Below are positions 15,568 through 25,190 of a stretch of DNA of 64,000 bases, piece after piece. A program made the translations under genes and the position numbers. How positions within the stretch are numbered: the stretch's first letter is position 1; each line of letters starts with the position of its first letter. The notes below the pieces were generated by a model. The model saw only the letters and a program-made list of their open reading frames with translations. It had not been told where the DNA came from and searched no databases. Origin of the DNA: Pseudomonas viridiflava (GTDB lineage Bacteria > Pseudomonadota > Gammaproteobacteria > Pseudomonadales > Pseudomonadaceae); the NCBI RefSeq assembly GCF_900583165.1, contig NZ_UTKY01000091.1:124001-188000 (forward strand), in the 5' to 3' direction.

Positions 15568-18500
15568 GGGACTTGCTCCAGTAGGCAATGCTTTCCAACA
15601 GCACCGACTCTTGGTACGGCTTGCCGAGGTAGTCATTGACGCCTATCGCCATAGCGCGGTCGCGGTGTTTCTGGCCGGTACGCGAGGTGATCATGATGAT
15701 CGGCAGGCGCATCAGGCGTGGGTCGTTGCGCACTTGGATGGCCACTTCGAAGCCGTCCATGCGCGGCATTTCGATGTCCAGCAGCATCAGGTCCGGGGTG
15801 TGTTCTTCAAGGATTGCGATGGCGTCGATGCCGTCCTTGGCGGTGAGCACGTTCATGCCATTACGCTCCAGCAGGCGGCTGGTGACTTTGCGCACGGTGA
15901 CCGAGTCGTCCACCACCAGCACCAGCAGCGGGCGCTTTTTCAGGGGGTCGTTGAGGATCAGCGGCGCATCCACTCGCTGGGCCGGCAATGCCGGTGGGCG
16001 GGCGCGGATATGCGCCAGCAAGTCGATGATCAGCACCACGCGGCCATCCCCCAGGATGGTCGCGCCAGACAACCCTTGCACCCCGGCAAACTGCGGGCCC
16101 AGGCCCTTGACCACGATCTCTCGGGTACCGGCCATGGCGTCCACATGCATCGCCACGTGCCGTTCATTGCATTGCACCAACAGCACCGGTACCGGCTGGT
16201 ACTGGCCCAGCAGGTTCGGGCGGCCGACGGTATGCAGCAGGTCGCCCAGGTAAAAAAGCTCGTAGCGCTGGCCGGCGTATTCATACTGCGGCGGGTCTTG
16301 CTGGTAATGCCCCGCCAGCTCATGGGGCATCACCCGCACCAAGCCTTCGATGGTGTTCAGCGGGATCGCGTATTGATCGTCCGCGCACTGCACCATCAAC
16401 GCACGGTTGACCGACACGGTAAACGGCAACCGAATGCGAAAATGCACGCCCTCGCCGGGCGTCGACTCGATAAACATCGAGCCCCCCAGTTGGCGCACTT
16501 CTTCATGCACCACGTCCATGCCCACGCCGCGCCCGGAGATCTGGGTGATCTTCTCGGCGGTGGAAAACCCGGGCTGCAGGATGAACTGCAGCACATCGCG
16601 GTCGCTGATGTCTTGATGGGGGTCGAGCAGGCCGCGCTTGATCGCCTTGCGCCGCACGGCGGCCAACGGCACACCGGCGCCGTCGTCGCGCATGTCGAAG
16701 ACGATGTCGCCGCCTTCGTGGGTCAGGTCCAGGGTGATGCGGCCCTTTTCCGGTTTACCCGCCAACAGGCGCGCCTCGCGAGACTCAAGGCCATGGTCGA
16801 CGGCGTTGCGCAACATGTGCTCCAGCGGCGCGGCCATGCGTTCGAGCACGTTGCGGTCCATTTCACCCTCGGCGTTACCGACGATGAATTCCACCTCCTT
16901 GCCCAGCTCGTCGGCCACCTGGCGCACGATGCGCTTGAGGCGCGGCAGCATGCGCTCGAAGGGCACCATGCGCGTGCGCATCAGGCCTTCTTGCAACTCG
17001 GTGTTGATGCGGGCCTGTTGCTGTAACAGGTCGTGGGCATCCCCGTTGCGACGGTCGAGGGTGTCCTTGAGGTCGAGCAGGTCGGAGACCGATTCGGACA
17101 GCGCGCGGGAAAGCTGCTGCAACTGGGAATGACGGTCCATTTCCAGCGGATCGAATTCTTCATAGCCCAGGCGCTCTGCCTCAGCCTGTTGACGGCTGAG
17201 GATGCGCCCCTGGGTTTCGGTGTCGAGGCGACGCAGTTGGTCGCGCATGCGCTCAATGGTGGTTTCCACTTCATTGAGGGCGATGCGTGCGTCGTTGACC
17301 TGCTGTTCGATGCGACCCCGGAAGATCGAGGTCTCGCCGGCCAGATTGACCAGATCGTCCAGCAGGTCAGCAGAAATTTTCACCATGTCGGCAGCCGGGT
17401 CGACCACCGCCTCGGCCTTGCCCGCTGGCAACGCCACCGGCATCACCGGTTCATCGCTTGGGTGCACCAGGCTTTTGATACGCTCGATCAGCTTGTCTAC
17501 CGAGCCCACCGGCAAGCCATCCGCCACGGCGTCGACCATCTGCGCGAGGCGGTCGTGACAGCCTTGCAGCAGCGCGAACAATGGCGCCGACGGTGCCAGC
17601 AAACCGGAAGACAACCCTTCGTAGAGAAACTCCAGCTCATGGGCCAGGTCGCCAATCGGCCCGATCTCGACCATGCGCGCGCCGCCCTTGAGGGTGTGCA
17701 AATCGCGCAGCAGGGTTTCCACTTCCTGGCGATTGCCCGGCTCGGCCTGCCAGCGCAGCAGCGCGCTGCTGGAGCTGTCGAGAATGTCAGCGGCTTCTTC
17801 AAGAAAGATGTCGAGCAACTCGGGGTCAGCGCCCGGCGTTTGCGGCGCAAGGGCCGGTGCCGCTGGCGGGTTGGTCTGGCGCAGCGCCCGCAGTTGGGCA
17901 ACCAGTTCGGCGCTGTCGCTCAAGGGCTGATGGTGTTGCAGCTCTTCCAACTGCAACGCCAGCCGCTCATGGCTCGCCATCAACACCTGGGACAATTCGG
18001 CAGAGTAACTGTAGCGGCGGTCCACCAGGCCTTCGTAGAGGCACTCCAACTCATGGGCCAGGTCGCCAATCGGCTCGATCTCGGCCATGCGTGCGCCGCC
18101 CTTGAGGGTGTGCAAATCGCGCTGCAATGACGACAACGGCGCGGCGCTGTCGGGCTCCAGTAACCAGCGCTTGAGGGACTGCCCGGCGCTGTCGAGGATG
18201 TCCACGGCTTCTTCGAGGAAGATCTCGACGATCTCATCGTCCATCGCCGTTTCGTGATCCAGTTGCTGCGTCGCGGCGCCCAGTTCAGAGATGCTCAGGG
18301 TACGGCTGCCGTCGCTTTTGATCAGGCCGGTGGCGGACGGGTCGAGGGCTTCGTCCAGCAGCTCGCGCAGGGCTTTGACACGCGCCGGCGCCGGGCTGAT
18401 TTCCTGGCCGGCAGCGAGCTGGTCAAGCATATTGATCAGCGCTTCATGGGCGTGTTCGGCCTCATGGAAGAACCGCTCGCTGACCGCCAGGCTGCTTTCT

Positions 18501-21379
18501 TCAACGGCACCGTAGAGGTCGAGCAAGGCTTCGCACAGTTCGTCGATCGCGTGCAGGTCGGCGACGTGGGCGCCCTCCCCCAAGGTGGTCAACTCATCCA
18601 GCAGCGCGGTGAGTTCCTGGCGCTCGCCGGGGTGCTGTTGCCAGCGGCGCAGCAGGCTTTCGGCGTCGAGCAGGATGTCCATGCCCTGGGCCAGGAAGTT
18701 GGCGATCAATTGCGGGTCGCGCTTGATGCGAAGGCCTGTGTTCGGCGCGTCCAGCAAGGCTTCAAGCTGCTGGTCGAGCAGGCGTTGGGTGCGCTCAATC
18801 AGGTCTTGCGCGCCTTTGATCGGCGCCAGCGGGTCGCTGTCCAAATGCCGCAGCCCGCGCTGGAACAGGCCTTCGGCTTCCAACAGCAACTCCACCTCAT
18901 CCAGGTCAAGCGGCAGGCGGTGGGCCTTGTATTCGCGGGTCAGATGATCGAGCGGGCGCGCCAGTTCGGCGATGGGCAGCACACCTGCCATGTAGGCGCT
19001 GCCTTTAAGGGTGTGCAAGGCGCGTTGCAGCTCATCGCTGACTTGCAGCGGCACATGCTCGGCGGCCTGTTGCAGAAAGCGGTTAAGGCTGTCCAGATGG
19101 CTCTGGGCTTCGTTGCGGAAAATCTCCAGCAGCATCGGGTCGTAGGTTTCGGCGGCTTGCACGTGCGCGCCACTGGCCAAGGCATGAGCGCGGGCGGCCA
19201 GGGCGTCAACTTCGTCGCGTTGGTGCTGGTCGTCGGTGGCAAAGTCGGCGATCAACTCAGGCAACAGAGCCACGGCGTCGTCCAACACCCGCTGAACCTC
19301 CGGGCTCAAGGCCACACTGCGCTCCAGCACGCGGTTGAGCAGGTTTTCCACGGCCCAGGCCAGTTCGGCCAACACCAGGGCGCGCACCATGCGGCCGCTG
19401 CCCTTTAGGGTGTGGAAAGCACGGCGTATTTCGCCCTGGGCAGTCTTGTCGGTGCTGTCGGGCAGGTAGCGGTGCAACACCTCGAGGACTTCGTCGGTTT
19501 CTTCGAGGAAGACTTCGCGCAATTCGTCGTCGATGGGCTCTTCGCCGGCCGGTGGCGGCAGCAGGCTGCCGGGGCGTTGCAGGGCCGGTGGGTTCAAGCG
19601 TGAAGCAGGGCTGGCCAATGCATCAAACTGGGATTGAGTCGGCGCGATCTCGGCAGACAGCGCGCCGTCCGGGGCGACCAACGCTTGGCGCCAGGGTTTT
19701 TCGGTGGGCAGGTAACCCAGTGCAGCGAGGCCTTGGGTGGCGAGTTCCAGCACGCCTTCGCCGCCGGCGTCGGAGTCTTGGAGCATGCGTTCGAGGTAGT
19801 ACTCAAGGCCGCTGATCACATCGGCGAAATGCCCCAGTTGCGTCTCGGACGGCGGCGCGTCATTGCCCATTAGTTGTTCATCAACGTAATCGGTGCAACC
19901 GCGCATCAAGCTGGCCGCCCGTGGCAGCGGGATCATCGCCAGCGCGCCACGCACCTGGGTCAGCAGCTCGGGCAAGGACTCCAGGCGCTGGCGGTCCCAG
20001 TCAGCTTCGACGCAGTCGATCACCAGTTCCTTGGCCTGGCGCAGGCATTGGCACGACTCACGGATCACCAACTGGTGGATCTGGGTCAAGTCGGTGGTGG
20101 GCAAGCGGCTTTCTTCGCGGCTTTGCGGCTCGACGGTGCCGACCATTCCGGCCAACGTGGCTTCGACGTAGAGCAAGGCGCCGGCGACATCCATCAGCAC
20201 AGCGTCGTTGGGCTCGCGTTGGCCCTGGGCCAGGCTCAGCACGACGGCAAGTTGGTCGATGATGACTTTGCGCGGCTGGCCGAAACCCAGGACCGCCAAG
20301 GTATCGGCGATCTGCCGCAACGGCGCCAGCAGCGTGTCCAGGTCGTTGGTGTGCTGGCGGTCGCTGCGTACGAAAAGATCGAGACGTTCTTTGACTCGCA
20401 CCAACTCTTCGCACAATGCACCGAGTACCGAGCCCATGGCGTTGCGATCCGGCCCAGCCAGGCGCGCACGCTCGGCGTCGACCACGGCACTGTCGGGCAG
20501 GGCGTCATCCAGGCCGTAGCGCTCCTTCAGACTTTGCATGCGTGGCGTCGGCCGGGTGACCTTGGCGACATAGAACAGCAGGCTCTTGAGCAATTCATCC
20601 GGCGCAGGTTGGTTGATGCCGCCGATGCCTTGGGCCAAGAGGCGCTTGAGCTGTTTATCGCTGGCCTTGAGCAGGCTGCGCAGCGCGGGGCTGTTGGCAA
20701 TCACGCCAGTGAGCATGCCTTCGACCAGTGCCGAGGTGACTTGCCACAACGGCAATAACGGCGCGCCCTGGCACAGCGCTTCGAGGCGGGCGAACACCCG
20801 CGCCATGTCTTCCAGATTGCTGGGCCCGTGGTCTTCGCGCAGTAAACCGGCCAGGGCTTGTTGCAGGAGTTGGTGCCACAGACGCAGTTGCTCTTGCAGA
20901 TCAGCCGGTGCGCGTTGGGCCAGGGCTTCATCGGGCAATGGCGCAATCGACAGCAGTTGCGGGCTGAACAGGCTGGTCTCCGACAGCAGGCTTTCGCCGC
21001 GAGCGCTGCGCAGGTCGTTAAGCAGCGGCAGCACCACCAGCGGCAGGTCGCGGCGGGCGCTGTGTACGCGGTCCAGGTACAGCGGCAGTTGGTTGAGGGC
21101 TTGTTGCAGCAGGCGGATGCTTTCGTCGCGCTGGCTGACTTGCCCGGCCTGGAGCGCCAGGGCCAGCTCTTCGAGCTCTTCGGCCAGCAGCGCCGCGCCG
21201 TAGAACTCGACCATCAGCAGCGCGCCGTGCACCTGGTGGATGGCAGCCAGGCATTCGCTGATGGCTTCACCGTCGGCGGTTTCAACAAAGGCGTCCAGCG
21301 CCGAACGTGCCTGTTTCAGGGTTTCGGCAATGTCGCCCTTGACCCATTCGAGGGCCACGTAGTCGTGCCGATCAACCAT
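15560..21379 (-). CDS. chpA: Hybrid chemotaxis kinase ChpA (type IV pili)
   Basis: A 1939-residue CheA-like hybrid kinase. Phosphotransfer-type domains occur at about residues 48 (HQVHGAL), 655, 789, 1089 and 1227 (each HTLKG). Two more look like such domains with the histidine replaced by threonine, near 475 (LLTQVRGAL) and 931 (ELTTLGEGA). Then follow the dimerisation region, the ATP-binding N-box HMLRNAVDHG near 1520, a CheW-like domain at about 1660-1790, and a C-terminal receiver whose phospho-acceptor Asp is in LLDIEMPRMDG (about 1867). It phosphorylates PilG and PilH to control pilus extension and retraction and cAMP. The P. aeruginosa protein is about 2470 residues, so this one is shorter. 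The ATG at 21379 is chosen after CGGAG. Confidence 0.95.
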   Translation of the reverse strand: MVDRHDYVALEWVKGDIAETLKQARSALDAFVETADGEAISECLAAIHQVHGALLMVEFYGAALLAEELEELALALQAGQVSQRDESIRLLQQALNQLPLYLDRVHSARRDLPLVVLPLLNDLRSARGESLLSETSLFSPQLLSIAPLPDEALAQRAPADLQEQLRLWHQLLQQALAGLLREDHGPSNLEDMARVFARLEALCQGAPLLPLWQVTSALVEGMLTGVIANSPALRSLLKASDKQLKRLLAQGIGGINQPAPDELLKSLLFYVAKVTRPTPRMQSLKERYGLDDALPDSAVVDAERARLAGPDRNAMGSVLGALCEELVRVKERLDLFVRSDRQHTNDLDTLLAPLRQIADTLAVLGFGQPRKVIIDQLAVVLSLAQGQREPNDAVLMDVAGALLYVEATLAGMVGTVEPQSREESRLPTTDLTQIHQLVIRESCQCLRQAKELVIDCVEADWDRQRLESLPELLTQVRGALAMIPLPRAASLMRGCTDYVDEQLMGNDAPPSETQLGHFADVISGLEYYLERMLQDSDAGGEGVLELATQGLAALGYLPTEKPWRQALVAPDGALSAEIAPTQSQFDALASPASRLNPPALQRPGSLLPPPAGEEPIDDELREVFLEETDEVLEVLHRYLPDSTDKTAQGEIRRAFHTLKGSGRMVRALVLAELAWAVENLLNRVLERSVALSPEVQRVLDDAVALLPELIADFATDDQHQRDEVDALAARAHALASGAHVQAAETYDPMLLEIFRNEAQSHLDSLNRFLQQAAEHVPLQVSDELQRALHTLKGSAYMAGVLPIAELARPLDHLTREYKAHRLPLDLDEVELLLEAEGLFQRGLRHLDSDPLAPIKGAQDLIERTQRLLDQQLEALLDAPNTGLRIKRDPQLIANFLAQGMDILLDAESLLRRWQQHPGERQELTALLDELTTLGEGAHVADLHAIDELCEALLDLYGAVEESSLAVSERFFHEAEHAHEALINMLDQLAAGQEISPAPARVKALRELLDEALDPSATGLIKSDGSRTLSISELGAATQQLDHETAMDDEIVEIFLEEAVDILDSAGQSLKRWLLEPDSAAPLSSLQRDLHTLKGGARMAEIEPIGDLAHELECLYEGLVDRRYSYSAELSQVLMASHERLALQLEELQHHQPLSDSAELVAQLRALRQTNPPAAPALAPQTPGADPELLDIFLEEAADILDSSSSALLRWQAEPGNRQEVETLLRDLHTLKGGARMVEIGPIGDLAHELEFLYEGLSSGLLAPSAPLFALLQGCHDRLAQMVDAVADGLPVGSVDKLIERIKSLVHPSDEPVMPVALPAGKAEAVVDPAADMVKISADLLDDLVNLAGETSIFRGRIEQQVNDARIALNEVETTIERMRDQLRRLDTETQGRILSRQQAEAERLGYEEFDPLEMDRHSQLQQLSRALSESVSDLLDLKDTLDRRNGDAHDLLQQQARINTELQEGLMRTRMVPFERMLPRLKRIVRQVADELGKEVEFIVGNAEGEMDRNVLERMAAPLEHMLRNAVDHGLESREARLLAGKPEKGRITLDLTHEGGDIVFDMRDDGAGVPLAAVRRKAIKRGLLDPHQDISDRDVLQFILQPGFSTAEKITQISGRGVGMDVVHEEVRQLGGSMFIESTPGEGVHFRIRLPFTVSVNRALMVQCADDQYAIPLNTIEGLVRVMPHELAGHYQQDPPQYEYAGQRYELFYLGDLLHTVGRPNLLGQYQPVPVLLVQCNERHVAMHVDAMAGTREIVVKGLGPQFAGVQGLSGATILGDGRVVLIIDLLAHIRARPPALPAQRVDAPLILNDPLKKRPLLVLVVDDSVTVRKVTSRLLERNGMNVLTAKDGIDAIAILEEHTPDLMLLDIEMPRMDGFEVAIQVRNDPRLMRLPIIMITSRTGQKHRDRAMAIGVNDYLGKPYQESVLLESIAYWSKSHA

Positions 21380-21443
21380 ATTCACTCCGGTGAGAATTTT
21401 TGAGTTGCTTGTCTTGCAAAGATCTCAACTGCAATGGAGATCT

Positions 21444-21535
21444 AATGTGGGAGGGGGCTCGCCCCCGAGTGCAGTGGGTCAGCTAAAACACTTGCTACTG
21501 ATACACCGCTATCGGGGGCAAGCCCCCTCCCACAG
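21444..21535. repeat. REPIN (group A) inside the pil-chp operon, between pilJ and chpA
   Basis: Inverted REP cores, the left one varied to GAGGGGGCTCGCCCCCGAG, with a spacer of about 45 bases. Both neighbours are transcribed leftwards, so any transcript from pilG through chpA must cross it. It occupies the place of pilK in P. aeruginosa. Confidence 0.92.
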
Positions 21536-21547
21536 TTTGACTGCATT

Positions 21548-23599
21548 TCAATCATCGACCTCTTTAGCCGCAGGCAGGGTGAAGCCCGAAACCGAACGCC
21601 GCAACTGGCTGGCCATTTTCGCCAGGTTGCCAATGCTCTCAGCCGTGGCCGTCGACCCCGACGAGGTCTGCGTCGTGATCTGCTGAATCACATTCATCGT
21701 CAAAGAAATCTGCCCCGCCGAACTCGTCTGCTGCTGCGCCGCATTCGAGATGCTCTGGATCAACGCCGCCAACGTCTTCGACACCCCTTCAATCTCTTCC
21801 AGGGCCACCCCAGCGTCCTGCGCCAACCGCGCGCCGCGGACCACTTCAGTGGTGGTCTGCTCCATGGAGATCACCGCTTCGTTGGTGTCGGTTTGGATCG
21901 CCCGCACCAGGGTTTCGATCTGCCGCGTGGCGGCCGATGAGCGCTCTGCTAGCCGCTGAACCTCGTCGGCCACCACGGCAAAACCACGCCCGGCATCACC
22001 GGCCATGCTGGCCTGGATCGCGGCGTTGAGGGCGAGGATGTTGGTTTGGTCGGCAATGTCATCGATCAGGCTGACGATATCGCCAATTTCCTGGGACGAC
22101 TCCCCCAAGCGCTTGATGCGCTTGGCGGTGTCCTGGATCTGCTCGCGAATGTTGTCCATGCCGTGGATGGTGTTGTGCACCACTTCGTTGCCCTTGTTGG
22201 CGATCTCTACCGAGCGTTCCGCCACCGCCGAGGACTCGGCAGCGTTGGCCGACACCTGGTCGATGGACTGGGCCATCTGGTTGATCGCGGTGGAGGCTTC
22301 GGCGATTTGCTGGGCCTGATGCTCCGAGGCCTGGGCCAGGTGCATGGCGGTGGCTTGGGTGTCTTGCACCGCACCGGCCACCTGCCCGGCGGTGAGGTTG
22401 ATGGTGGCCACAAGGTCGCGCAGTTGGTCGACGGAATAGTTGATGGAGTCGGCAATGGTGCCGGTAAAGTCTTCGGTCACCGAGGCCGTTACGGTGAGGT
22501 CGCCGTCGGCCAGGTCTTCGATCTCATCGAGCAGGCGCATGATCGCGTTCTGGTTACGCTCATTCTTTTCGGCGGTTTCGTGCAGTTGGCGGTTGGTCTC
22601 GCGCACCATCACCAGGCCGATCAGGATAATCGACGTCAGCGCCAGCAAGCCGAGTACATAGCCGCCGATGGTGTCGAGACTGCGCCCGCTGGCGAGGTTT
22701 TCAAACCCGGTGGCCAGGTGCGAGGCCTCATCCAGCAGGGTTTGCGAAAGATTGAAGATATTGCTCGCCGACGCACGCACCTGGAACAGCTGCGGCGAGG
22801 TTTCGAGAATTTCATCCACCGAGCCGGAAACGAACTCGAACAGTTCGGCGATTTCCGCCAATCGCGCCCGCGCGTCGGGGTCTTCGACCTGAGTGATACG
22901 CAAGCCGGCGTTGCCCTGGAGCATGCCGCTGAGCACCTGGCCGAAGCGGTTGGCGTCGCGGCCAAACGTGTCAGCGGCCTGGGCGGCGGATTCGTCGCCA
23001 GCGAGCACCGTGTTTACCGCGCCCAAAATACGTTCGGCCAACAATGACTGGCGCTGGGCCAATGCCACCTGGCTGGCCGGGGCGCCGCGTTGCAGCAGGA
23101 TGTCGACGACCTTTTCCGACTCCAGTTGCAATTGCGGCACGGTCTCGGCCAGCGTCGCAGCCACTTGGTGCAGAGACAGCACGGTCTGCTCGCTGGCCAG
23201 AATCGCGTCGGTGTTTTTCAGCAACGCTTCCCAGTCGGTCTGCACGGCGCGCATTTCGGCGCGCACCGCGCTGGGTGCCGCGGGCAGGCCGGTTTGCGGG
23301 TCACCTTTTTTCAGGTAGCCCCAGCGCTGGGCGAAGTCGTTGCGCGCGTCCCCCAGCAGCTTGAACGCAGCAGCCTTGCCGGCGGCGGCTTCGGTGGCGT
23401 TCTTGGCGATGCGTTGGGACAGCACCCGCAGCTCACCGGCATGGCCGATGTACTGTTTGTCGTAGGTCGATTGGGTGTTGAGGTACGCGAAGTTGGCGAA
23501 CAGCAGCATGATGAACACGATCAGCGCGATAAACAGCACGATGATCTGTGAGCGACTGCGTGAACCTGCCTGGGGTTTGGGCGTGGTAGCGGTGGTCAT
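21548..23599 (-). CDS. pilJ: Methyl-accepting protein PilJ
   Basis: A 683-residue chemoreceptor of the pilus system. It has an N-terminal membrane helix (about residues 18-40, IIVLFIALIVFIMLLFANFA), a periplasmic region with two PilJ-type helical modules (LSQRIAKNATEAAAGKAAAF and LVLAERI-like segments), a second helix near 310-335 (YVLGLLALTSIILIGLVMV), and a cytoplasmic signalling domain with the conserved tip DQTNILALNAAIQASMAGDA and GRGFAVVADEVQRLAERS. The ATG at 23599 overlaps the pilI stop by four bases. It senses pilus tension or subunits and controls ChpA through PilI. Confidence 0.95.
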   Translation of the reverse strand: MTTATTPKPQAGSRSRSQIIVLFIALIVFIMLLFANFAYLNTQSTYDKQYIGHAGELRVLSQRIAKNATEAAAGKAAAFKLLGDARNDFAQRWGYLKKGDPQTGLPAAPSAVRAEMRAVQTDWEALLKNTDAILASEQTVLSLHQVAATLAETVPQLQLESEKVVDILLQRGAPASQVALAQRQSLLAERILGAVNTVLAGDESAAQAADTFGRDANRFGQVLSGMLQGNAGLRITQVEDPDARARLAEIAELFEFVSGSVDEILETSPQLFQVRASASNIFNLSQTLLDEASHLATGFENLASGRSLDTIGGYVLGLLALTSIILIGLVMVRETNRQLHETAEKNERNQNAIMRLLDEIEDLADGDLTVTASVTEDFTGTIADSINYSVDQLRDLVATINLTAGQVAGAVQDTQATAMHLAQASEHQAQQIAEASTAINQMAQSIDQVSANAAESSAVAERSVEIANKGNEVVHNTIHGMDNIREQIQDTAKRIKRLGESSQEIGDIVSLIDDIADQTNILALNAAIQASMAGDAGRGFAVVADEVQRLAERSSAATRQIETLVRAIQTDTNEAVISMEQTTTEVVRGARLAQDAGVALEEIEGVSKTLAALIQSISNAAQQQTSSAGQISLTMNVIQQITTQTSSGSTATAESIGNLAKMASQLRRSVSGFTLPAAKEVDD

Positions 23600-24120
23600 G
23601 CGGCAACATCCATGAAGCCTGGGGCCTGGGCCAGGGTGAAGGGGCTGAAGACCTGCCACAGCGGCTCGCCGTCGAACTGGCCCTGGATAAACGGCACGCC
23701 GGGAGTGGCGTTCGCCTGCAAGGCGTCTTGCGCAAAATGCTGCATGCCCACCACCTCGTCCACCAACAGCCCGACAAACAGGTCGTTGTATTCCACCACC
23801 AGCACTCGCCGTTGTTTACGCGCCCTGGACAGTTCAAGGCCGAGGAACCCACCCAAGTCCATCACGGGCAGCAGGCGCCCGCGCAGGTTAGCAACCCCTT
23901 TGACCCAGGCCTTGACCCCGGGCATTAAAGTGCAACGCGGTTCATGCAGCACTTCGGCGACTTCGCCCATCGGCGCCACATACCAATGCTGCCCCAGGCG
24001 AAAGCCGATGCCGCTCCAGCGTTGCAGGCGGGTTTCCTGGGACGGCAGATCGGCGGCCAGCAGGCGGCAGCGACGGTCGATGTCCAGCAACAGCTCAAAG
24101 GCGGTTTGCGACTCGGTCAT
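23596..24120 (-). CDS. pilI: CheW-like coupling protein PilI
   Basis: A 174-residue CheW domain protein. The core includes GIGFRLGQHWYVAPMGEVAE, VKGVANLRGRLLPVMDLGGF (the CheW NLRGxxxPVxDL motif) and VVEYNDLFVGLLVDEVVGM. It couples the receptor PilJ to the kinase ChpA at the inner membrane pole. The start ATG at 24120 follows pilH with 12 bases between; the end overlaps pilJ by four bases. Both PilI and ChpC, two different CheW-type proteins, are kept in this operon. Confidence 0.94.
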   Translation of the reverse strand: MTESQTAFELLLDIDRRCRLLAADLPSQETRLQRWSGIGFRLGQHWYVAPMGEVAEVLHEPRCTLMPGVKAWVKGVANLRGRLLPVMDLGGFLGLELSRARKQRRVLVVEYNDLFVGLLVDEVVGMQHFAQDALQANATPGVPFIQGQFDGEPLWQVFSPFTLAQAPGFMDVAA

Positions 24121-24132
24121 GAGGGCCTGCCG

Positions 24133-24498
24133 TCAGCCGGCCAATACCTTGTTCAGGGTGGCGATCAGGGTCTCTTCGTCCACCGGTTTGGTCAGGTAGT
24201 CCTTGGCACCTTGGCGCGCGCCCCAGATCTTGTCGGTCTCCTGGTCCTTGGTGGTGATGATGATGATGGGGATACCGTTGGTTTCCGGCTCCTTGGACAG
24301 CTGGCGGGTGGCCTGGAAGCCGTTGAGGCCAGGCATCACGATGTCCATCAGCACGGCGTCGGGTTTTTCCTGGCGGGCCAGGGCCACGCCGTCCGCGCCG
24401 TTTTCGGCCTTGAGGACCTGGTGGCCATGCTTTTCCAGCATGCCGGTCAATTTGTACATTTCGGTCGGCGAATCGTCGACGATCAGAACACGTGCCAT
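24133..24498 (-). CDS. pilH: Response regulator PilH
   Basis: A 121-residue stand-alone receiver domain: VLIVDDSPTEMYKL carries the acidic pair, AVLMDIVMPGLNGF the phospho-acceptor Asp (about residue 52), IIIITTK the conserved Thr and DYLTKPVDEE the Lys. It acts in the Pil-Chp pathway, where PilH tunes pilus retraction and acts as a phosphate sink. The ATG at 24498 is chosen over one ten codons upstream, because the receiver fold starts right after it (MARVLIVDD). Confidence 0.94.
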   Translation of the reverse strand: MARVLIVDDSPTEMYKLTGMLEKHGHQVLKAENGADGVALARQEKPDAVLMDIVMPGLNGFQATRQLSKEPETNGIPIIIITTKDQETDKIWGARQGAKDYLTKPVDEETLIATLNKVLAG

Positions 24499-24543
24499 GG
24501 TTTTCCCCACTAACTTGGTAGACGCCAACCCCGGTGGGCAGTG

Positions 24544-24951
24544 TCAGTGTGCTTGTTCTACTGCGGCGAAAGCAGGCACATAGGCCTTGATCGCACCCAG
24601 CAGTTCTTCCTTGCTGAAAGGCTTGGTCAAAAACTGATCGACACCCACGATGCGCCCCTTGGCCTTGTCGAACAGGCCATCCTTGGAGGACAGCATGATC
24701 ACCGGGATCGACTTGAACGCTGGGTTGTTCTTCACCAGAGCGCAGGTCTGATAGCCATCCAGGCGCGGCATCATGATGTCGACAAAGATAATGTGCGGGT
24801 GATGGTCAACAATCCGGGCCAGGGCATCGAAACCGTCGATGGCCGTAATCACCTCGCACCCCGAGTTCTTCAATAGCGTCTCGGCGGTGCGGCGGATCGT
24901 TTTCGAATCGTCGATCACCATCACTCTCAAGGCGTTGGAATGCTGTTCCAT
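24544..24951 (-). CDS. pilG: Response regulator PilG
   Basis: A 135-residue receiver domain protein, first gene of the pil-chp operon. It reads MEQHSNALRVMVIDDSKTIR, with FVDIMMPRLDGYQ carrying the phospho-acceptor Asp, VIMLSSKDG and DQFLTKPFSKEEL. PilG is the output regulator that promotes pilus extension and activates adenylate cyclase through FimL/FimV in P. aeruginosa. The start ATG at 24951 aligns with the family. The 239 bases up to the divergent gshB must hold promoters for both directions; no clear consensus boxes were recognised. Confidence 0.95.
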   Translation of the reverse strand: MEQHSNALRVMVIDDSKTIRRTAETLLKNSGCEVITAIDGFDALARIVDHHPHIIFVDIMMPRLDGYQTCALVKNNPAFKSIPVIMLSSKDGLFDKAKGRIVGVDQFLTKPFSKEELLGAIKAYVPAFAAVEQAH

Positions 24952-25190
24952 ATCTGCTCTACCATCGCCACAGCGAATCGGTTTTCGGTGTGTACTGCCT
25001 GATGTTGCACAGGATGGGCGCCGCAAGCCTTGGAATTCAAGGGCTGCTGCGCCGTGGCAGTCTTTTTAGCACAGTCTCGGGGAGCAATCTATCGAGGCAC
25101 CCGCCAGGTGGTTTTTCCTTGACCCACAACAGCCGCAGCGCCACTCTGACGCCACTTTTATGCGCCCTAATTTGCTAGAGGAAATCCCCC

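Noticed and set aside
15485..17026. 513-codon plus-strand frame inside chpA
   Set aside because: It is the mirror of ChpA coding sequence, with His/Gln-rich composition typical of antisense frames in high-GC genes; no domain or ribosome binding site.
22046..23047. 333-codon plus-strand frame opposite pilJ
   Set aside because: Glycine/valine/histidine-rich mirror of the coiled-coil signalling domain; no start signal.
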